64,000 bases of DNA from Methanobrevibacter sp. (GCA_022775905.1 JALFJX010000021.1:1-64000); one strand, 5' to 3'. Positions 9,726-21,503 are shown, numbered from the stretch's first letter. Made by a program: numbers and translations. Notes: generated by a model not told the origin, from the sequence alone.

Positions 9726-10238
9726 TTAAGCAAAGTGAATGCCAATATTTCCCATTAAAAATTGTATAGGAATTTCAAAGACATTTATTCCATTTTGAGC
9801 CATTGCAGTACCAACAGCATCGCCTCTATCCATAGTTCCTGAAACTTTATCATTACCTGCATATCCATTATATCCATCATTTGCACGAATATCATCTATA
9901 ATGCTTCCTCCGAAAATGGATGCAGCAGCGTCGTTATTTACACTAATGATAATATGTGGAGTAACATGGTATGTATAACTCATTATGTCACGAGCAGCAC
10001 CATAAGGGTCATCAGGATAGTCTGCATAAACATTATGTAATGTCTGACCTTGAGCATTAACGGAATTTCCAGGATAAATCCATTCGAACCCTGTTAAACT
10101 GAAGGTTGCAGCCATATCAATACCATTGCCTTCAGTTGCGTCTTCAGCAACTACTAGAACTGGGCTTACAATAGTTGATGCCAAAAATACAACAACTATC
10201 AATACCAATGCTATAAGTACGGTATTTATTTTTGCCAT
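9726..10238 (-). CDS. Predicted secreted or anchored protein, unknown function
   Basis: A 170-residue protein with a clear N-terminal hydrophobic segment (residues 6-29, INTVLIALVLIVVVFLAST), which is a signal peptide or signal anchor. The extracellular part is acidic and Gly/Asn/Asp-rich (DATEGNGIDMAATF, YNGYAGNDKVSGTMDRGD). No cysteines, catalytic motif or recognised domain is apparent. ATG with a TATA element upstream on the minus strand. Possibly a cell-surface protein; family not recognised. Confidence 0.65.
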   Translation of the reverse strand: MAKINTVLIALVLIVVVFLASTIVSPVLVVAEDATEGNGIDMAATFSLTGFEWIYPGNSVNAQGQTLHNVYADYPDDPYGAARDIMSYTYHVTPHIIISVNNDAAASIFGGSIIDDIRANDGYNGYAGNDKVSGTMDRGDAVGTAMAQNGINVFEIPIQFLMGNIGIHFA

Positions 10239-10330
10239 GATTAATTTTTATAACACTTTTAAATATTAATACTTAACCTTTTTAATTACAAAAAACAAAT
10301 GTATATTCAGATATTATTTTTGGTGATATT

Positions 10331-11248
10331 ATGATTATAGGTGGTTCATCTTCACAAGATTTAGCTGCTAGTGTAGCACGTGAACTTGGAGAAGAATTAT
10401 GTTATGTAGAAACTAGAAAGTTTCCGGATGGAGAAAGATATTTGAGAATTACTGAAGATGTTGAAGGCAAAGAAGTAACTGTTATTCAATCAACAGGATA
10501 TCCTCAAGATGAAAATTTAATGGAATTGTTATTTATGGTATCTAATCTTAAAGATTTAGGTGCTAAAAAGGTGAAAGTTGTAGTTCCATATATGGGATAT
10601 GCAAGACAAGAAAAACGTTTCAACCCTGGTGAAACAGTTTCTGCTAAAATTGTATGTGATTTAATCCAAACAGCAGGTGCTGACGAATTTATCACATTTA
10701 ATATTCATGAAGTTTGTGTTTTAAAATTCTTTGATATTCCAGCAAGAAACTTGTCTGCAATGCCGGCAATTGCTGAATATTTGGATAAAAAATTCTTCAG
10801 AAAAGAAGATCTCAAACCATTAATTGTTGCTCCTGATAAAGGTGCATACGGATTTGCACAAGAAATCTCAGAAATTATCGGTTGTGACTGTACTTATTTG
10901 ACTAAAGTACGTTTAGGACCAGATAAAGTTGAAACTAAAATCGTAGATGTAAGATGTGACAGTGAAAGTGATAATACTGTTAATATTGATTCCGTAAAAG
11001 GAATGCACGCAATCATTGTAGATGATATTATTGCAACTGGTGGAACTATTGTTAATGCAATCAATATTTTAAAACAATATGGTGCATCTGCTGTTGATGT
11101 ATGCTGTGTTCACCCAATATTAACCAATAATGGTGCGACCAGAATCTATTCTGCTGGTGCGGGTAAAATTATCGGAACTAATACATTATCTTCTGACACT
11201 TCACGTGTATCTGTTGCTAAAAGTATAGCTGATGCATTGAGGGAATAA
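10331..11248 (+). CDS. prs: Ribose-phosphate pyrophosphokinase
   Basis: Makes PRPP from ribose 5-phosphate and ATP for purine, pyrimidine and histidine synthesis. The 305-residue length fits the family. Motifs: FPDGERYLRI, the PYMGYARQEKRFNPGE catalytic loop region, VAPDKGAYGFAQEI and the PRPP-binding loop VDDIIATGGTIVNA. ATG preceded by GGTGAT three bases away. It is followed after one base by a small unknown gene and then uvrB, forming a likely operon. Confidence 0.95.
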   Translation: MIIGGSSSQDLAASVARELGEELCYVETRKFPDGERYLRITEDVEGKEVTVIQSTGYPQDENLMELLFMVSNLKDLGAKKVKVVVPYMGYARQEKRFNPGETVSAKIVCDLIQTAGADEFITFNIHEVCVLKFFDIPARNLSAMPAIAEYLDKKFFRKEDLKPLIVAPDKGAYGFAQEISEIIGCDCTYLTKVRLGPDKVETKIVDVRCDSESDNTVNIDSVKGMHAIIVDDIIATGGTIVNAINILKQYGASAVDVCCVHPILTNNGATRIYSAGAGKIIGTNTLSSDTSRVSVAKSIADALRE

Positions 11249-11249
11249 G

Positions 11250-11540
11250 ATGGATAAAGAAACAATTAAAAAAGAATTAATTGAAATATCAAACAAGGTT
11301 TTAGCTAAATATGATGAACATGTAATGGTTGATACCATCTCTGTTATGAATATGGCTGTTAAAACTACATTTTTAGGCTCTCTTAGAGTTTATAATAAAG
11401 ATAATGTAAGTAAAATCAAAAAGGATTTAGAAAAGGATATTGGAAGTTATGGTGAAGTTGCAATAAGAGATGAAAAAATCACTCCTTGTTGTGCTCCAAG
11501 CTATATGCATGTCAGTTTTACTATTTCCATTAATAAATAG
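11250..11540 (+). CDS. Small hypothetical protein between prs and uvrB
   Basis: A 96-residue protein with alternating helix and strand segments and no membrane helix. Conserved-looking features are a Cys-Cys pair in TPCCAPSY and the strand MHVSFTISI at the end. It sits one base after prs and five bases before uvrB, so it is translated from the same transcript. Not recognised. Confidence 0.65.
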   Translation: MDKETIKKELIEISNKVLAKYDEHVMVDTISVMNMAVKTTFLGSLRVYNKDNVSKIKKDLEKDIGSYGEVAIRDEKITPCCAPSYMHVSFTISINK

Positions 11541-11545
11541 ATATT

Positions 11546-13513
11546 ATGAAAGAATTCAAGCTAAACTCACCTTATAAACCATTAGGTGATCAACCAAAAG
11601 CCATTAACTCTTTAGCTGAAGGTATAAAAAATGGAGTAAGAGAACAAACACTTTTGGGTGTTACTGGTTCGGGTAAGACTTTTACAATGGCAAATGTCAT
11701 TGAAAAAGTCCAAAAACCTACTCTTGTTATTTCTCACAACAAAACTTTGGCTGCACAATTATATGAAGAATTTAAAGAATTTTTCCCAGATAATGCAGTT
11801 GAATATTTTGTCAGCTATTATGATTATTATCAGCCTGAAGCTTATGTTCCAAGAACAGACACTTTTATAGACAAAGAAGCTTCAATCAATGATGATATTG
11901 ATATTATGAGGCATTCTGCAACTCAATCATTGTTGTCAAGAGATGATGTAATTGTTGTAAGTAGTGTGAGCTGTATTTATGGTATAGGTTCTCCTGAAGA
12001 TTATGGTGAATTTGCTTTTGGAATTTCTGTCGGCGATATCTACGACAGATCAGAAATTATTGCTCGTTTAGTCTTCATGCAATATGAACGTAATGATATT
12101 GAATTTGCTCGTGGTCAATTTAGAGTCCGTGGGGATGTCATTGAAATTAATCCAGTTCATGGAACTCCACCAATTCGAATTGAACTATTTGGTGATGAAA
12201 TAGATGTCATTAGTTTAATTGATAAAGTAACAGGAAAAAAACAGGAATCACTTAAAAGATACATGATTTTCCCTGCAAAGCACTTTGTTGTTGGCCAAGA
12301 CAAAATGGATGATGCATTAACAAAAATTTCAAATGAGCTTGAAGAAAGACTTTCTGAGTTAAATGCTATGGGCAAGCTATTGGAAGCTCAAAGATTGGAA
12401 CAGAGAACTCGTTTTGATATAGAAATGCTTAAAGAAATGGGATATTGTCCTGGAATTGAAAATTACTCCATGCATTTGTCCGGACGTACTTGGGGAGATA
12501 GACCATATTCTCTTTTACAATATTTCCCAGATGATTTCTTAACAATCATTGATGAATCTCACGTTACTGTACCTCAGATTAGAGGAATGTATAATGGAGA
12601 TAGGGCTCGTAAGCAAACTTTAGTTGATTATGGTTTTAGATTGCCTTCTGCTAAGGAAAATCGTCCTTTGAGATTTGATGAATTTGAATCATCAACTAAT
12701 CAAGTGATTTATGTATCTGCAACACCTGCTGCATATGAACTTGCAAAATCAAGAAATGTGGTTGAGCAGATTATTAGGCCAACCGGACTTGTGGATCCTG
12801 AAGTTGTCATTAGGCCTGTTGAGGGTCAAGTTGAAGATTTGCTTAAAGAAGTTAAAGCAACTGCTGAAAAAGATGAAAGAATATTGGTTACAACATTAAC
12901 TAAAAGAATGGCAGAAGATTTAACTGATTATTATGCACGTATTGGTGTTAAAGTAAGATATATGCATTCTGAGATTGATACTTTAGAAAGGATTGAAATT
13001 GTTGATGATTTGAGACGTGGTAAATTTGATGTATTGGTTGGTGTAAATCTCTTAAGGGAAGGTTTAGATTTGCCTGAAGTATCTCTTGTAGCTATTTTGG
13101 ATGCGGATAAAGAAGGATTTTTAAGAAATGAAACTTCATTGATTCAAACTATTGGACGTGCTGCAAGAAACGTCAATGGTCGTGTAATTATGTATGTTGA
13201 TGATATGACTGATTCTGTTAGAAATGCATATGATACAACAATGAAAAGACGCAAGCTCCAAATGAAATACAATGAGGTTCATGGAATAACTCCTACATCT
13301 ACTCAGAGAACATTAAAAGAAAAATTAGCTGATGAAAATGAAAAGTATAAAGGAGTTAGTGGATCTGATGTTGAAAAAATGCCTAAAGATGAGCTTCGCT
13401 TACTTATTAAAGATATAGAAAAAGATATGAAAGAGGCTGCTTCAAGATTGGACTTTGAAAGGGCAGCTGAATTAAGAAATAAACTTTATGCATTAAAGGG
13501 TATGGATAAATAA
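11546..13513 (+). CDS. uvrB: UvrABC excinuclease subunit B
   Basis: DNA-damage verification helicase of nucleotide excision repair, which is loaded by UvrA and recruits UvrC. 655 residues. Walker A GVTGSGKT (38-45); the beta-hairpin [12 protein letters not shown] (about 92-103) that inserts between DNA strands; DESH motif II (336-339); motif [12 protein letters not shown]; and a C-terminal UVR motif ([20 protein letters not shown]) that binds UvrC. A bacterial-type system in an archaeon, as known for Methanobacteriales. Same operon as prs; uvrA follows after 222 bases with its own promoter. Confidence 0.97.
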   Translation: MKEFKLNSPYKPLGDQPKAINSLAEGIKNGVREQTLLGVTGSGKTFTMANVIEKVQKPTLVISHNKTLAAQLYEEFKEFFPDNAVEYFVSYYDYYQPEAYVPRTDTFIDKEASINDDIDIMRHSATQSLLSRDDVIVVSSVSCIYGIGSPEDYGEFAFGISVGDIYDRSEIIARLVFMQYERNDIEFARGQFRVRGDVIEINPVHGTPPIRIELFGDEIDVISLIDKVTGKKQESLKRYMIFPAKHFVVGQDKMDDALTKISNELEERLSELNAMGKLLEAQRLEQRTRFDIEMLKEMGYCPGIENYSMHLSGRTWGDRPYSLLQYFPDDFLTIIDESHVTVPQIRGMYNGDRARKQTLVDYGFRLPSAKENRPLRFDEFESSTNQVIYVSATPAAYELAKSRNVVEQIIRPTGLVDPEVVIRPVEGQVEDLLKEVKATAEKDERILVTTLTKRMAEDLTDYYARIGVKVRYMHSEIDTLERIEIVDDLRRGKFDVLVGVNLLREGLDLPEVSLVAILDADKEGFLRNETSLIQTIGRAARNVNGRVIMYVDDMTDSVRNAYDTTMKRRKLQMKYNEVHGITPTSTQRTLKEKLADENEKYKGVSGSDVEKMPKDELRLLIKDIEKDMKEAASRLDFERAAELRNKLYALKGMDK

Positions 13514-13735
13514 TTTCCATATCTAAACTATTTTTTCCAATTTTTTGTGTATTTGTGTAGTTCCAAAGTATTTATTATCTAAAAAATACTAATTAGTTTT
13601 TATAATAAAAAAAATTTATATACTCTGAAAACTAAATATTTGTTTTATATAATACGAATGATTATTATTTTTCATTTGCTCTCGCAATGTTTTTTTAAAA
13701 GAGCTATTAAATAAATAATATAAAAGAGGTTTATT

Positions 13736-16624
13736 ATGACTGAAGATTCTAAAAAACAGATTGTCATCAAAGGTGCACGTGAGCATAATTTGCAAGATAT
13801 TGATGTTAGTGTTCCTCGTGATGAATTCATTGTAATTACTGGGCTAAGTGGATCTGGTAAGTCTTCATTAGCATTCGATACAATTTATGCTGAAGGACAG
13901 CGTAGATATGTTGAATCTTTATCTGCTTATGCAAGGCAATTCTTGGGTCAAATGAAAAAGCCTGAAATGGAATCCATCGAAGGATTGTCTCCAGCTATTT
14001 CAATTGACCAAAAGACTACAAGAGAAAATCCAAGGTCTACTGTAGGTACAATTACAGAAATCTATGATTACTTAAGATTATTGTTTGCAAGAGTTGGAAT
14101 TCCTCATTGTCCTAATTGTGGAAAGGAGATATCTCAACAAACACTTGGCCAAATTGGTGATGCAATCATTGAAGAAGGTGAAGGACTTAAAATTCAAATA
14201 TTGGCTCCTATTGTAAGGGATAAAAAAGGTCAACACAAGGATGTTTTTGAAGACTTAAGAAACAAAGGTTTTGTAAGAGTCCGTGTTGATGGTGAAATAA
14301 GGGAATTGGAAGAAGAAATCGACCTTGCAAAAACCTATAGACACAGTATTGATGTTGTGGTTGATAGGCTTAAAACAAGAATGGATGTTGATTTTAAAAG
14401 AAGATTAGTAGATTCTCTTGAAACTGCATCTGAATTCTCTGAAGGGTTAATTACAGTTTTATTCACTGGTGATGATGAGGATTATGAGAAAAAATATTCT
14501 GAGCATTTTGCTTGTGTTGACTGTGGAATAAACTTTGAGGAATTGACTCCAAGGATGTTTTCATTCAATGCACCACAAGGGGCTTGTCCTGAATGTAATG
14601 GTATTGGTTCTAAAATGGAAATTGATCCGGATTTAATTGTTCCCGACAAGACATTAACATTAAATGATGGGGCTATTGCACCTTGGTCAAAATCTTCAAC
14701 AAAAGAAAATTATTATTATCAAATGCTTGAAGCAGTTTCTAATCATTTCCATTTCAGTATGGATGTTCCATTTGAAGATTTGGATAAAGAATATCAAAAT
14801 ACTATTCTTTATGGTTGTGATGATAAGATTCCATTCACTTTTAAAAGAAGAAATAAATCCTACATGGTAAATCGTAAATTTGAAGGAGTTATTCCAAGAA
14901 TGGAACGTTTATATGTTGAAACTAAGTCTAACTATTCAAGAAAATATCTCTCAAAATTCATGTCTGATAGAAAATGTCATGTTTGTGGAGGTAAAAGGCT
15001 CAGACCTGAAGTATTGGCAGTTACTGTGGGTGGAAAATCAATCATTGATGTCTGTGATATGGCAATTAAAGATTCATATCAATTCTTCCAAGATTTGGAA
15101 TTAACTGAAAGGGAAAATTTCATTGCAAAAGAAGTTTTAAAAGAAATTAAAGAACGTTTAAGCTTTTTAGTTGAAGTGGGTCTTGATTACTTGTCCATGT
15201 CTAGATCTTCTGGTACTTTATCCGGTGGTGAAGCTCAAAGGATTAGATTAGCTACTCAAATAGGTTCTGGTCTTGTAGGTGTTTTATACATTTTAGATGA
15301 ACCAAGTATAGGTCTTCATCAAAGAGATAATGTAAAGCTTATTGAAGCACTTAAAAGACTTAAAGATTTGGGAAATACTCTTGTTGTTGTAGAACACGAT
15401 GAAGAAACCATTTTGTCAGCAGATTATGTTGTGGACATTGGTCCGGGAGCTGGTGAACATGGTGGTAAGGTTGTTGCTCAAGGAACTCCATTAGATATTA
15501 TGAACAATCCTGATTCAATTACTGGTCAATATATCTCAAGAGTTAAAAAAATAGATATTCCTAAAGAAAGAAGATCTGGAAATGGTAATTACATAAAAAT
15601 CATTGGTGCTGCTCAGAACAACCTCAAAAATATAGATGTGGATATTCCATTAGGTAAATTTACTTGTGTAACTGGTGTTAGTGGCTCAGGTAAAAGTAGT
15701 TTGATTAATGAAATTCTATACAAAGGAGTCCAAGGAAAATTAGCTAGAAAATTTACTTTTGCAGGTAAATATGATGAAATTGAAGGATTGGAAAACATTG
15801 ACAAGGTTATTGCAATAGACCAAAAACCTATTGGAAGAACTCCTCGTTCTAATCCTGCAACTTATACTGGAGTATTTACTGATATTCGTGATTTATTTGC
15901 TAATACTCCAGAATCTAAAGCAAGAGGTTACAAACCTGGAAGATTCTCATTTAATGTTAAAGGTGGAAGATGTGAAGCATGTTCTGGTGATGGTATTGTT
16001 CAAATTGAAATGCACTTTTTAGCAGACGTATATGTTCCATGTGAAGTATGTGGTGGTAAAAGATACAATGAAGAGACTTTGGATATTAGATACAAAGGTA
16101 AAAATATCTATGAAGTCTTAGAAATGACTGTTGAAGAAGCATTAGAATTCTTTGAAAATATTCCAAAAATCACTAAAAAACTTCAGACTTTATATGATGT
16201 TGGATTAGGTTACATGAAGATTGGTCAACCTGCAACAACATTATCTGGTGGGGAAGCTCAAAGAATCAAATTGGCTAAGGAGTTATCTAGAACTAGTACT
16301 GGTAAAACATTATACATTTTAGATGAACCTACTACTGGTCTTCACTTTGCAGATATTAAAAGATTGCTTGAAGTTTTAGCAAGATTGACTGATGCAGGTA
16401 ATTCAGTTGTTGTTATTGAACACAATTTGGATGTTATTAAAACTGCTGATCATATTATTGATTTAGGTCCTGAAGGTGGTGATGGTGGTGGTCAGGTAAT
16501 TGCTACCGGAACTCCTGAAGAGATAGCTGAAGCTGGAACTTATACAGGTGAGTTTTTAGAAAAAATGCTTAATGAGAATATCACTCCTTATGCAAAAGAA
16601 CTAGTTGAAGATATTGGCAAATAG
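13736..16624 (+). CDS. uvrA: UvrABC excinuclease subunit A
   Basis: Damage-recognition ABC ATPase of nucleotide excision repair, 962 residues with two ABC modules. First Walker [10 protein letters not shown] and second GVSGSGKSS; two signature motifs [10 protein letters not shown] and [10 protein letters not shown]. Zinc modules: CVDCG...CPECNG with CHVCGGKRL in the first half, and CEACSGDG...CEVCGGKRY in the second. A TATA-like TTTATATACTC near 13614 and AGAGG before the ATG suggest an independent promoter. Pairs functionally with uvrB just upstream and with uvrC at 62.9 kb. Confidence 0.97.
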   Translation: MTEDSKKQIVIKGAREHNLQDIDVSVPRDEFIVITGLSGSGKSSLAFDTIYAEGQRRYVESLSAYARQFLGQMKKPEMESIEGLSPAISIDQKTTRENPRSTVGTITEIYDYLRLLFARVGIPHCPNCGKEISQQTLGQIGDAIIEEGEGLKIQILAPIVRDKKGQHKDVFEDLRNKGFVRVRVDGEIRELEEEIDLAKTYRHSIDVVVDRLKTRMDVDFKRRLVDSLETASEFSEGLITVLFTGDDEDYEKKYSEHFACVDCGINFEELTPRMFSFNAPQGACPECNGIGSKMEIDPDLIVPDKTLTLNDGAIAPWSKSSTKENYYYQMLEAVSNHFHFSMDVPFEDLDKEYQNTILYGCDDKIPFTFKRRNKSYMVNRKFEGVIPRMERLYVETKSNYSRKYLSKFMSDRKCHVCGGKRLRPEVLAVTVGGKSIIDVCDMAIKDSYQFFQDLELTERENFIAKEVLKEIKERLSFLVEVGLDYLSMSRSSGTLSGGEAQRIRLATQIGSGLVGVLYILDEPSIGLHQRDNVKLIEALKRLKDLGNTLVVVEHDEETILSADYVVDIGPGAGEHGGKVVAQGTPLDIMNNPDSITGQYISRVKKIDIPKERRSGNGNYIKIIGAAQNNLKNIDVDIPLGKFTCVTGVSGSGKSSLINEILYKGVQGKLARKFTFAGKYDEIEGLENIDKVIAIDQKPIGRTPRSNPATYTGVFTDIRDLFANTPESKARGYKPGRFSFNVKGGRCEACSGDGIVQIEMHFLADVYVPCEVCGGKRYNEETLDIRYKGKNIYEVLEMTVEEALEFFENIPKITKKLQTLYDVGLGYMKIGQPATTLSGGEAQRIKLAKELSRTSTGKTLYILDEPTTGLHFADIKRLLEVLARLTDAGNSVVVIEHNLDVIKTADHIIDLGPEGGDGGGQVIATGTPEEIAEAGTYTGEFLEKMLNENITPYAKELVEDIGK

Positions 16625-16660
16625 TCAATTTCTCTTTTTTTATTTTTTTAGGTTTACCAA

Positions 16661-16711
16661 ACATTTATATAGTATTTTTTACAAAATATTTTTTAATGGA
16701 AGTTATATTCC
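16661..16711 (+). promoter_or_regulatory. amt-glnK promoter with NrpR-type operator
   Basis: A TATA box (TTTATATAG near 16663-16672) is followed at 16698-16711 by GGAA-GTTATA-TTCC, a perfect match to the GGAA-N6-TTCC operator of NrpR, the nitrogen repressor of methanogens. A second, imperfect TTCC half-site follows at 16722-16725. Placement at or just after the expected transcription start fits repression under nitrogen sufficiency. Binding by NrpR here is inferred from the known consensus. Confidence 0.75.
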
Positions 16712-16761
16712 GACAATATATTTCCGTTTAAAATTTTAGTTTAATTTATTTAGTGATTATT

Positions 16762-17970
16762 ATGGTTTTAAGTACAGGAAACACTGCATGGATGCTCATT
16801 GCAACAATTATGGTTTTATTGATGAGTGTTCCAGGTATTGCATTTTTTTATGGTGGTTTATCAAAAAGGAAAAACGTATTGAACTCAATGTTTTTATCTT
16901 TAATTGCATTTGCAGTTGTCAGTATCCTTTGGATTATTTATGGTTATCAATTTGCATTTTCTGATGTGAGTTTTGCCGGTTTGGTTGGAATTCCTAAAAC
17001 ATTAATTATGGAAGGAATTGGTGTTGATTCTTTAACTGGAACAATTCCAACATTTGTTTTTGCTGGATTTCAATTAACTTTTGCAGGATTGACTGCTGCT
17101 GTTGTATCTGGTGCAATTGTTGGAAGAATGAAAACAAAAGCTTGGGTAATATTTATTATTTTATGGGCAACATTGGTTTATGTTCCAATATGTCACTGGA
17201 TTTGGGGTGGCGGATGGTTAATGAACCTTGGAGCTATTGATTTTGCAGGAGGGGTTGCAGTTGAAGTTAACTCTGGTTTTTCAGCTCTTGCTCTTGCTTT
17301 GATACTTGGAAAAAGAAAAGATACTTCCTTGCTTCCTCATAACTTAGGATATTCAATTTTAGGTGCTGGATTCTTATGGTTTGGATGGATGGGATTCAAT
17401 GGAGGATCAGCTCTTGCAGCTAATGGATTAGCAGGTTCTGCAATACTTGTTTCAAATACTGCTGCTGCAGTTGCAATGATTGTTTGGTTGATTTTGGATG
17501 TTTTCAACGATGGAAAACCAACCGTGTTAGGAGCAATCACTGGTGCAGTTGCAGGTCTTGTTGCAATTACTCCTGCAGCAGGTTTTGTTTCACTCTCAGG
17601 TGCTATAATTATTGGTTTAGGTGCATCTTTAATATCTTACTATGCAGTTTATTATATTAAAACCAAATTCGGTTATGATGATGCTTTGGATGTATTTGGT
17701 GTTCACGGACTTTCAGGTGTGTGGGGATTAATTGCTACTGGTTTATTTGCTGCACCTTCAATTAATGGTGTTGCAGGTTTATTTTATGGAAATCCTGGTC
17801 AATTAACAATTCAATTAATTGCAGTTGTTGCAACAATTGTATATTCATTTACAGTAAGTTATATTATAGGAAAAGTATTAGATATTGTAATAGGATTAAG
17901 AGTAGATGACAAAGAAGAAATAAGAGGTCTTGACTCTGCATTACACGAAGAATCAGGATACAGAATTTAA
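16762..17970 (+). CDS. amt: Ammonium transporter
   Basis: Amt/Mep/Rh-family trimeric membrane protein with about 11 helices, for ammonium uptake. The ATG at 16762 is chosen over the upstream GTG at 16753 because AGTGAT then acts as ribosome-binding site. Family landmarks: [14 protein letters not shown], the [10 protein letters not shown] segment, [16 protein letters not shown] and [13 protein letters not shown]. The first histidine of the usual pore twin-His pair is Glu (VAVEVNSG, residue 168), while the second (FGVHG) is kept; the same swap is known from some fungal Mep transporters. Cotranscribed with glnK 15 bases downstream. Confidence 0.95.
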   Translation: MVLSTGNTAWMLIATIMVLLMSVPGIAFFYGGLSKRKNVLNSMFLSLIAFAVVSILWIIYGYQFAFSDVSFAGLVGIPKTLIMEGIGVDSLTGTIPTFVFAGFQLTFAGLTAAVVSGAIVGRMKTKAWVIFIILWATLVYVPICHWIWGGGWLMNLGAIDFAGGVAVEVNSGFSALALALILGKRKDTSLLPHNLGYSILGAGFLWFGWMGFNGGSALAANGLAGSAILVSNTAAAVAMIVWLILDVFNDGKPTVLGAITGAVAGLVAITPAAGFVSLSGAIIIGLGASLISYYAVYYIKTKFGYDDALDVFGVHGLSGVWGLIATGLFAAPSINGVAGLFYGNPGQLTIQLIAVVATIVYSFTVSYIIGKVLDIVIGLRVDDKEEIRGLDSALHEESGYRI

Positions 17971-17973
17971 TGA

Positions 17974-18324
<351 letters not shown>

Positions 18325-18478
18325 ATAGATTAAAATTGTAATTTATATATTACATTATTCTTTTTTTATTTTATTTGCTTTTTTTTATTAATTTAATCAT
18401 TTAATTTGATTATTCTGTTTTATTTAACTAAATTTATAAATATTTGATAGCCTAATTTATAATCATAGTAATCTAGTT

Positions 18479-18497
18479 AAGTATAGATACTATACTT
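18479..18497 (+). promoter_or_regulatory. Perfect inverted repeat at the promoter of the decayed DUF2193 gene
   Basis: AAGTATAG and CTATACTT form 8-base perfect arms around ATA. A TATA-like AATTTATAATC lies about 25-30 bases upstream (near 18452), so the repeat overlaps the expected transcription start. This is a typical place for an archaeal repressor operator. The downstream gene is damaged, yet this element is still perfect. The regulator is unknown. Confidence 0.5.
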
Positions 18498-18520
18498 TTC
18501 TTGTAAATCTAGGTGATTAT

Positions 18521-20017
18521 ATGAAAGAGTTATATGAAAAAATGATTAACGAGTCAATGGCTGTTCAAAATGCAGACGTTGCAGTTATATCAGAAAATAG
18601 GTATATGACTTTAAGATAGTTGATGCAAAACCATATGTTGATGCTGTTTCAGGTATGAAATCACTTGACAACCAAGCAGAATCTGTAATTAACTTAACAC
18701 AAAGAATCTGTAAAGAACCATTATGAAATTTTGTCTTCCATTACTGATACTTTGCAATGTGAAGATGATCCATTCATATGAACACTTCCAAACTCCACCA
18801 GTTTTAGAAATCTTATGTGAAGAAGATGGTGAGTTTGCAGATAGTGTAGATAAATTTATCCAAGCTATTGCGGATTCAGAAGCATTAATTGCTAAAGAAT
18901 CTATTAGAAGATATGGTGGATTTTATGGTCCTACCTGTGTAGTAGACTTTGCATTAATGCTTGGAAGTACAAGTAATGTTGTAAATCAAATATTGACTAA
19001 AATGGATATTCCTGTTCATCACAAACAAGCAATTTTATCTGCAAAATCTGGGGTATGAACACTTCTTATGGTATTGGAGATGCATTTGCTCATGCTATTG
19101 AAGATGGATTAACTGCTGCTCAAGCAACTGAAAAGGAAATTGAAACCTTACAAATGATTTACAAAACTCCAATTGAAGGACAAGGTAATTTAATGGATGA
19201 TGCAAATCATTCCTTTGATGTAAGGGATTACATGAACAAGTATAAAAAAGCTATGACAAAATCAGTTAAAGCAGCAATGGATGATGGAGTACATTATGGT
19301 AACATTGTAACTGTACTGGCATACTGTGTTGGGGATATTGGACACCACATTGGCCAATCCACATACAATATGTGTAAAGATGATGTATCAATGGATATTA
19401 TCCAAGCTACTGCAGGAGTTATAGAAAATTCATTGAAAAACAATATTGATAAATTTAAAACTCCATTTGATGTATTAAAACTTTCTACTGGTGCATCTGC
19501 ATGTGCAACCGAGTTATTACTTGAACTTGACGGTTTCACTGCTCCAATGATTGTTGACTTGTTGAATAAAAGATTCCACAACTTTGTACAACAATATCCT
19601 ACAAGGGGAGCTGCTGCTGAGTTACACAACTGTGACTTTATGGACATGATTTACAGAGGATTTAATGCAATGAGTAATGCTAGAAAAATGAGATCTTCTG
19701 CTGGATTTGAGATTATTCCTAGAATTAAAGGAATGGAAGTCGATTTCACTTTTATCTTGGAAAACGATGTATTGATGAATCCACAAAGATACACTTACCC
19801 AGCATGTGCTATTTCTGTAAGATTCTCATCACTTATGAGATTGGCAGATTATCCATGTCTTTTAACTTCAGAACCTATTACAGCAACAATGATGACAAAT
19901 ATTATAGCACTTGACAAAGACGTTCCAGGTTCTCCAGTAAGAGGATGTAAACAATGTGCTTCAGCTTGCTTAGCAGATAACAAACACGAATACTGTCAAT
20001 GGAGAGAAGCTGTATAG
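18521..20017 (+). pseudogene. DUF2193-family protein gene broken by several frameshifts
   Basis: Joined frames give a protein of about 499 residues, the expected size for the DUF2193 family of methanogens (function unknown). The pieces are MKELYEKMINESMAVQNADV (stop at 18617), YDFKIVDAKPYVDAVSGMKS, HYEILSSITDTLQCEDDPF, then a 111-residue stretch (18723-19058) and a 320-residue stretch (19055-20017) with Cys-rich end CKQCASACLADNKHEYCQW. Frame changes fall near 18597-18605, 18690-18725, 18775 and 19050; the second spot alone needs a small insertion, deletion and insertion. The start has a perfect GGTGAT-TAT-ATG. It precedes the damaged aquaporin gene, and the two likely formed an operon. Confidence 0.75.
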
Positions 20018-20039
20018 GTAAAAAAAGAGGACTTGTAAC

Positions 20040-20799
20040 ATAAGAAAAAAATTTTTTGCAGAATTACTCGGAACATTCTTCTTAGTATTCATAGGTACTG
20101 GTGCTGCTGTTGTTGCACTTTTAATATTTCAGACTGTTGATCCAAATAATGTCGGAATTGGACTTATTGGTGGATTTGCTGAATGGATTGCTATTGCTTT
20201 AGCATTTGGTCTTACTGTAATGATTGGAATATATGTATTTGGAAAGATATCTGGTGCACATTTCAATCCTGCTGTAACCATTGGATTACTTGTAACTAAA
20301 AACATTTCTTTAGTTGATAGTATTTATTATATTGTTGCACAAGTAATTGGAGCAACTCTTGGAAGCCTTGCATTATTCTTATGCCTTGGTGCTCAAGCAG
20401 TTACTATTGGAGGATTAGGTGCTACTGCTCCAGGACTTGGAGTAAGCTATTTCCAAGTAATGTTTGCTGAGTTTTTAGGAACATTCTTCTTAATGATGGT
20501 TGTAATGGGTGTTGCAGTTGATAAAAAAGCAGAACCTGGTTTTGCTGGGATTTCCATTGGTATGACTGTAGCTGCTGTAATTGTATTCTTAGGTGCATTT
20601 ACTGGTGCTTCAATCAACCCTGCACGTACATTCGGACCATACTTAATGGATATGGTTCTCGGAGGTCAACCTTTGGGCATTCTTCCCAATTTACTTAGTT
20701 GGACCTATTCTTGGTGCAATTTGTGCTGCATTTGCATACGCATACCTTGCAAAAGATAGTGGAGTTTGTGAACTTCCACAACCATTCAATGATGAATAA
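20040..20799 (+). pseudogene. aqpM: Aquaporin AqpM, start codon lost and C-terminus frameshifted
   Basis: Water/glycerol channel of the MIP family with both NPA boxes intact (GAHFNPAVTIG and GASINPARTFGP) and an N-terminus reading RKKFFAELLGTFFLVFIGTG. At the expected start, ten bases after GAGG, the codon is ATA (20040) instead of ATG. No ATG, GTG or TTG occurs in frame until 20220, inside the second helix region. Near 20660-20670 a one-base shift moves the last 45 residues (LWAFFPIYLVGPILGAICAA...) to another frame ending at 20797-20799. Two lesions make a functional channel unlikely. Its upstream neighbour is also broken. Confidence 0.8.
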
Positions 20800-21080
20800 T
20801 TCTTTTTGAATTATTCTATTTTTTCTTTTTTTAAAATTACTTTCACCGATTGATTTATATACTAGTTTTCATATATTACTCATAAGTATTATTGTGCATA
20901 TTCATAATAAATGTTATAAAATTTGACCAAACTAATTATTTTTAACATTATGTTTTGTTAGTTTGTATATAAAAAGTATGTATTTTTTATATTGTATATT
21001 TTATTTCTTATTATAAGCAAATAATATTCAAGATATTTGAAAAAACATGAATTTTCACATATATGTGATGTGGTGATCTT

Positions 21081-21344
21081 ATTAAAAAAGGATACTTTTT
21101 ACTTGGAGTAGTAATGGTTCTTATTGTTGGTGTTGCAACAGTGGCTGCAAGTGAATCTGATGCAGTAGACATTGAAAATGTTGGAAATGGATTCATGAAT
21201 GCTATTTCTGTTGATTCTGCTGATGCTCATGATTCTGATATGGGAAGAGTAGTTTCTGAAGAGAATCATATTGATATGATTTCAGAAGATGCAAATGAAA
21301 ATTTAACCGTTGATGCAATCCACTATGATGATATTGCTCTTTAG
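21081..21344 (+). CDS. Small acidic secreted protein with non-canonical or lost start codon
   Basis: The frame reads KKGYFLLGVVMVLIVGVATV followed by an acidic tail (SESDAVDIENVGNGFMN...), a signal peptide plus a short exported peptide, 87 codons in all. The codon exactly three bases after GGTGAT, where neighbouring genes have ATG, is ATT at 21081. The first standard start is ATG at 21114, which would cut the signal peptide to MVLIVGVATVAAS. Either ATT is used, or the gene has lost its start. Family not recognised; function unknown. Confidence 0.5.
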   Translation: MKKGYFLLGVVMVLIVGVATVAASESDAVDIENVGNGFMNAISVDSADAHDSDMGRVVSEENHIDMISEDANENLTVDAIHYDDIAL

Positions 21345-21503
21345 AATATAAATTAATCTTATACTTATTGCATTCCGATTTGGGGATTATATATTTAATT
21401 AATATTTCAATGATTATTCATTGAGATTTCTTAACTCTTTTTTTCAATAACTTATTTAAATTAACTTAAACAATATTATAGTAATTACTTTTTAGGTGAT
21501 ACT

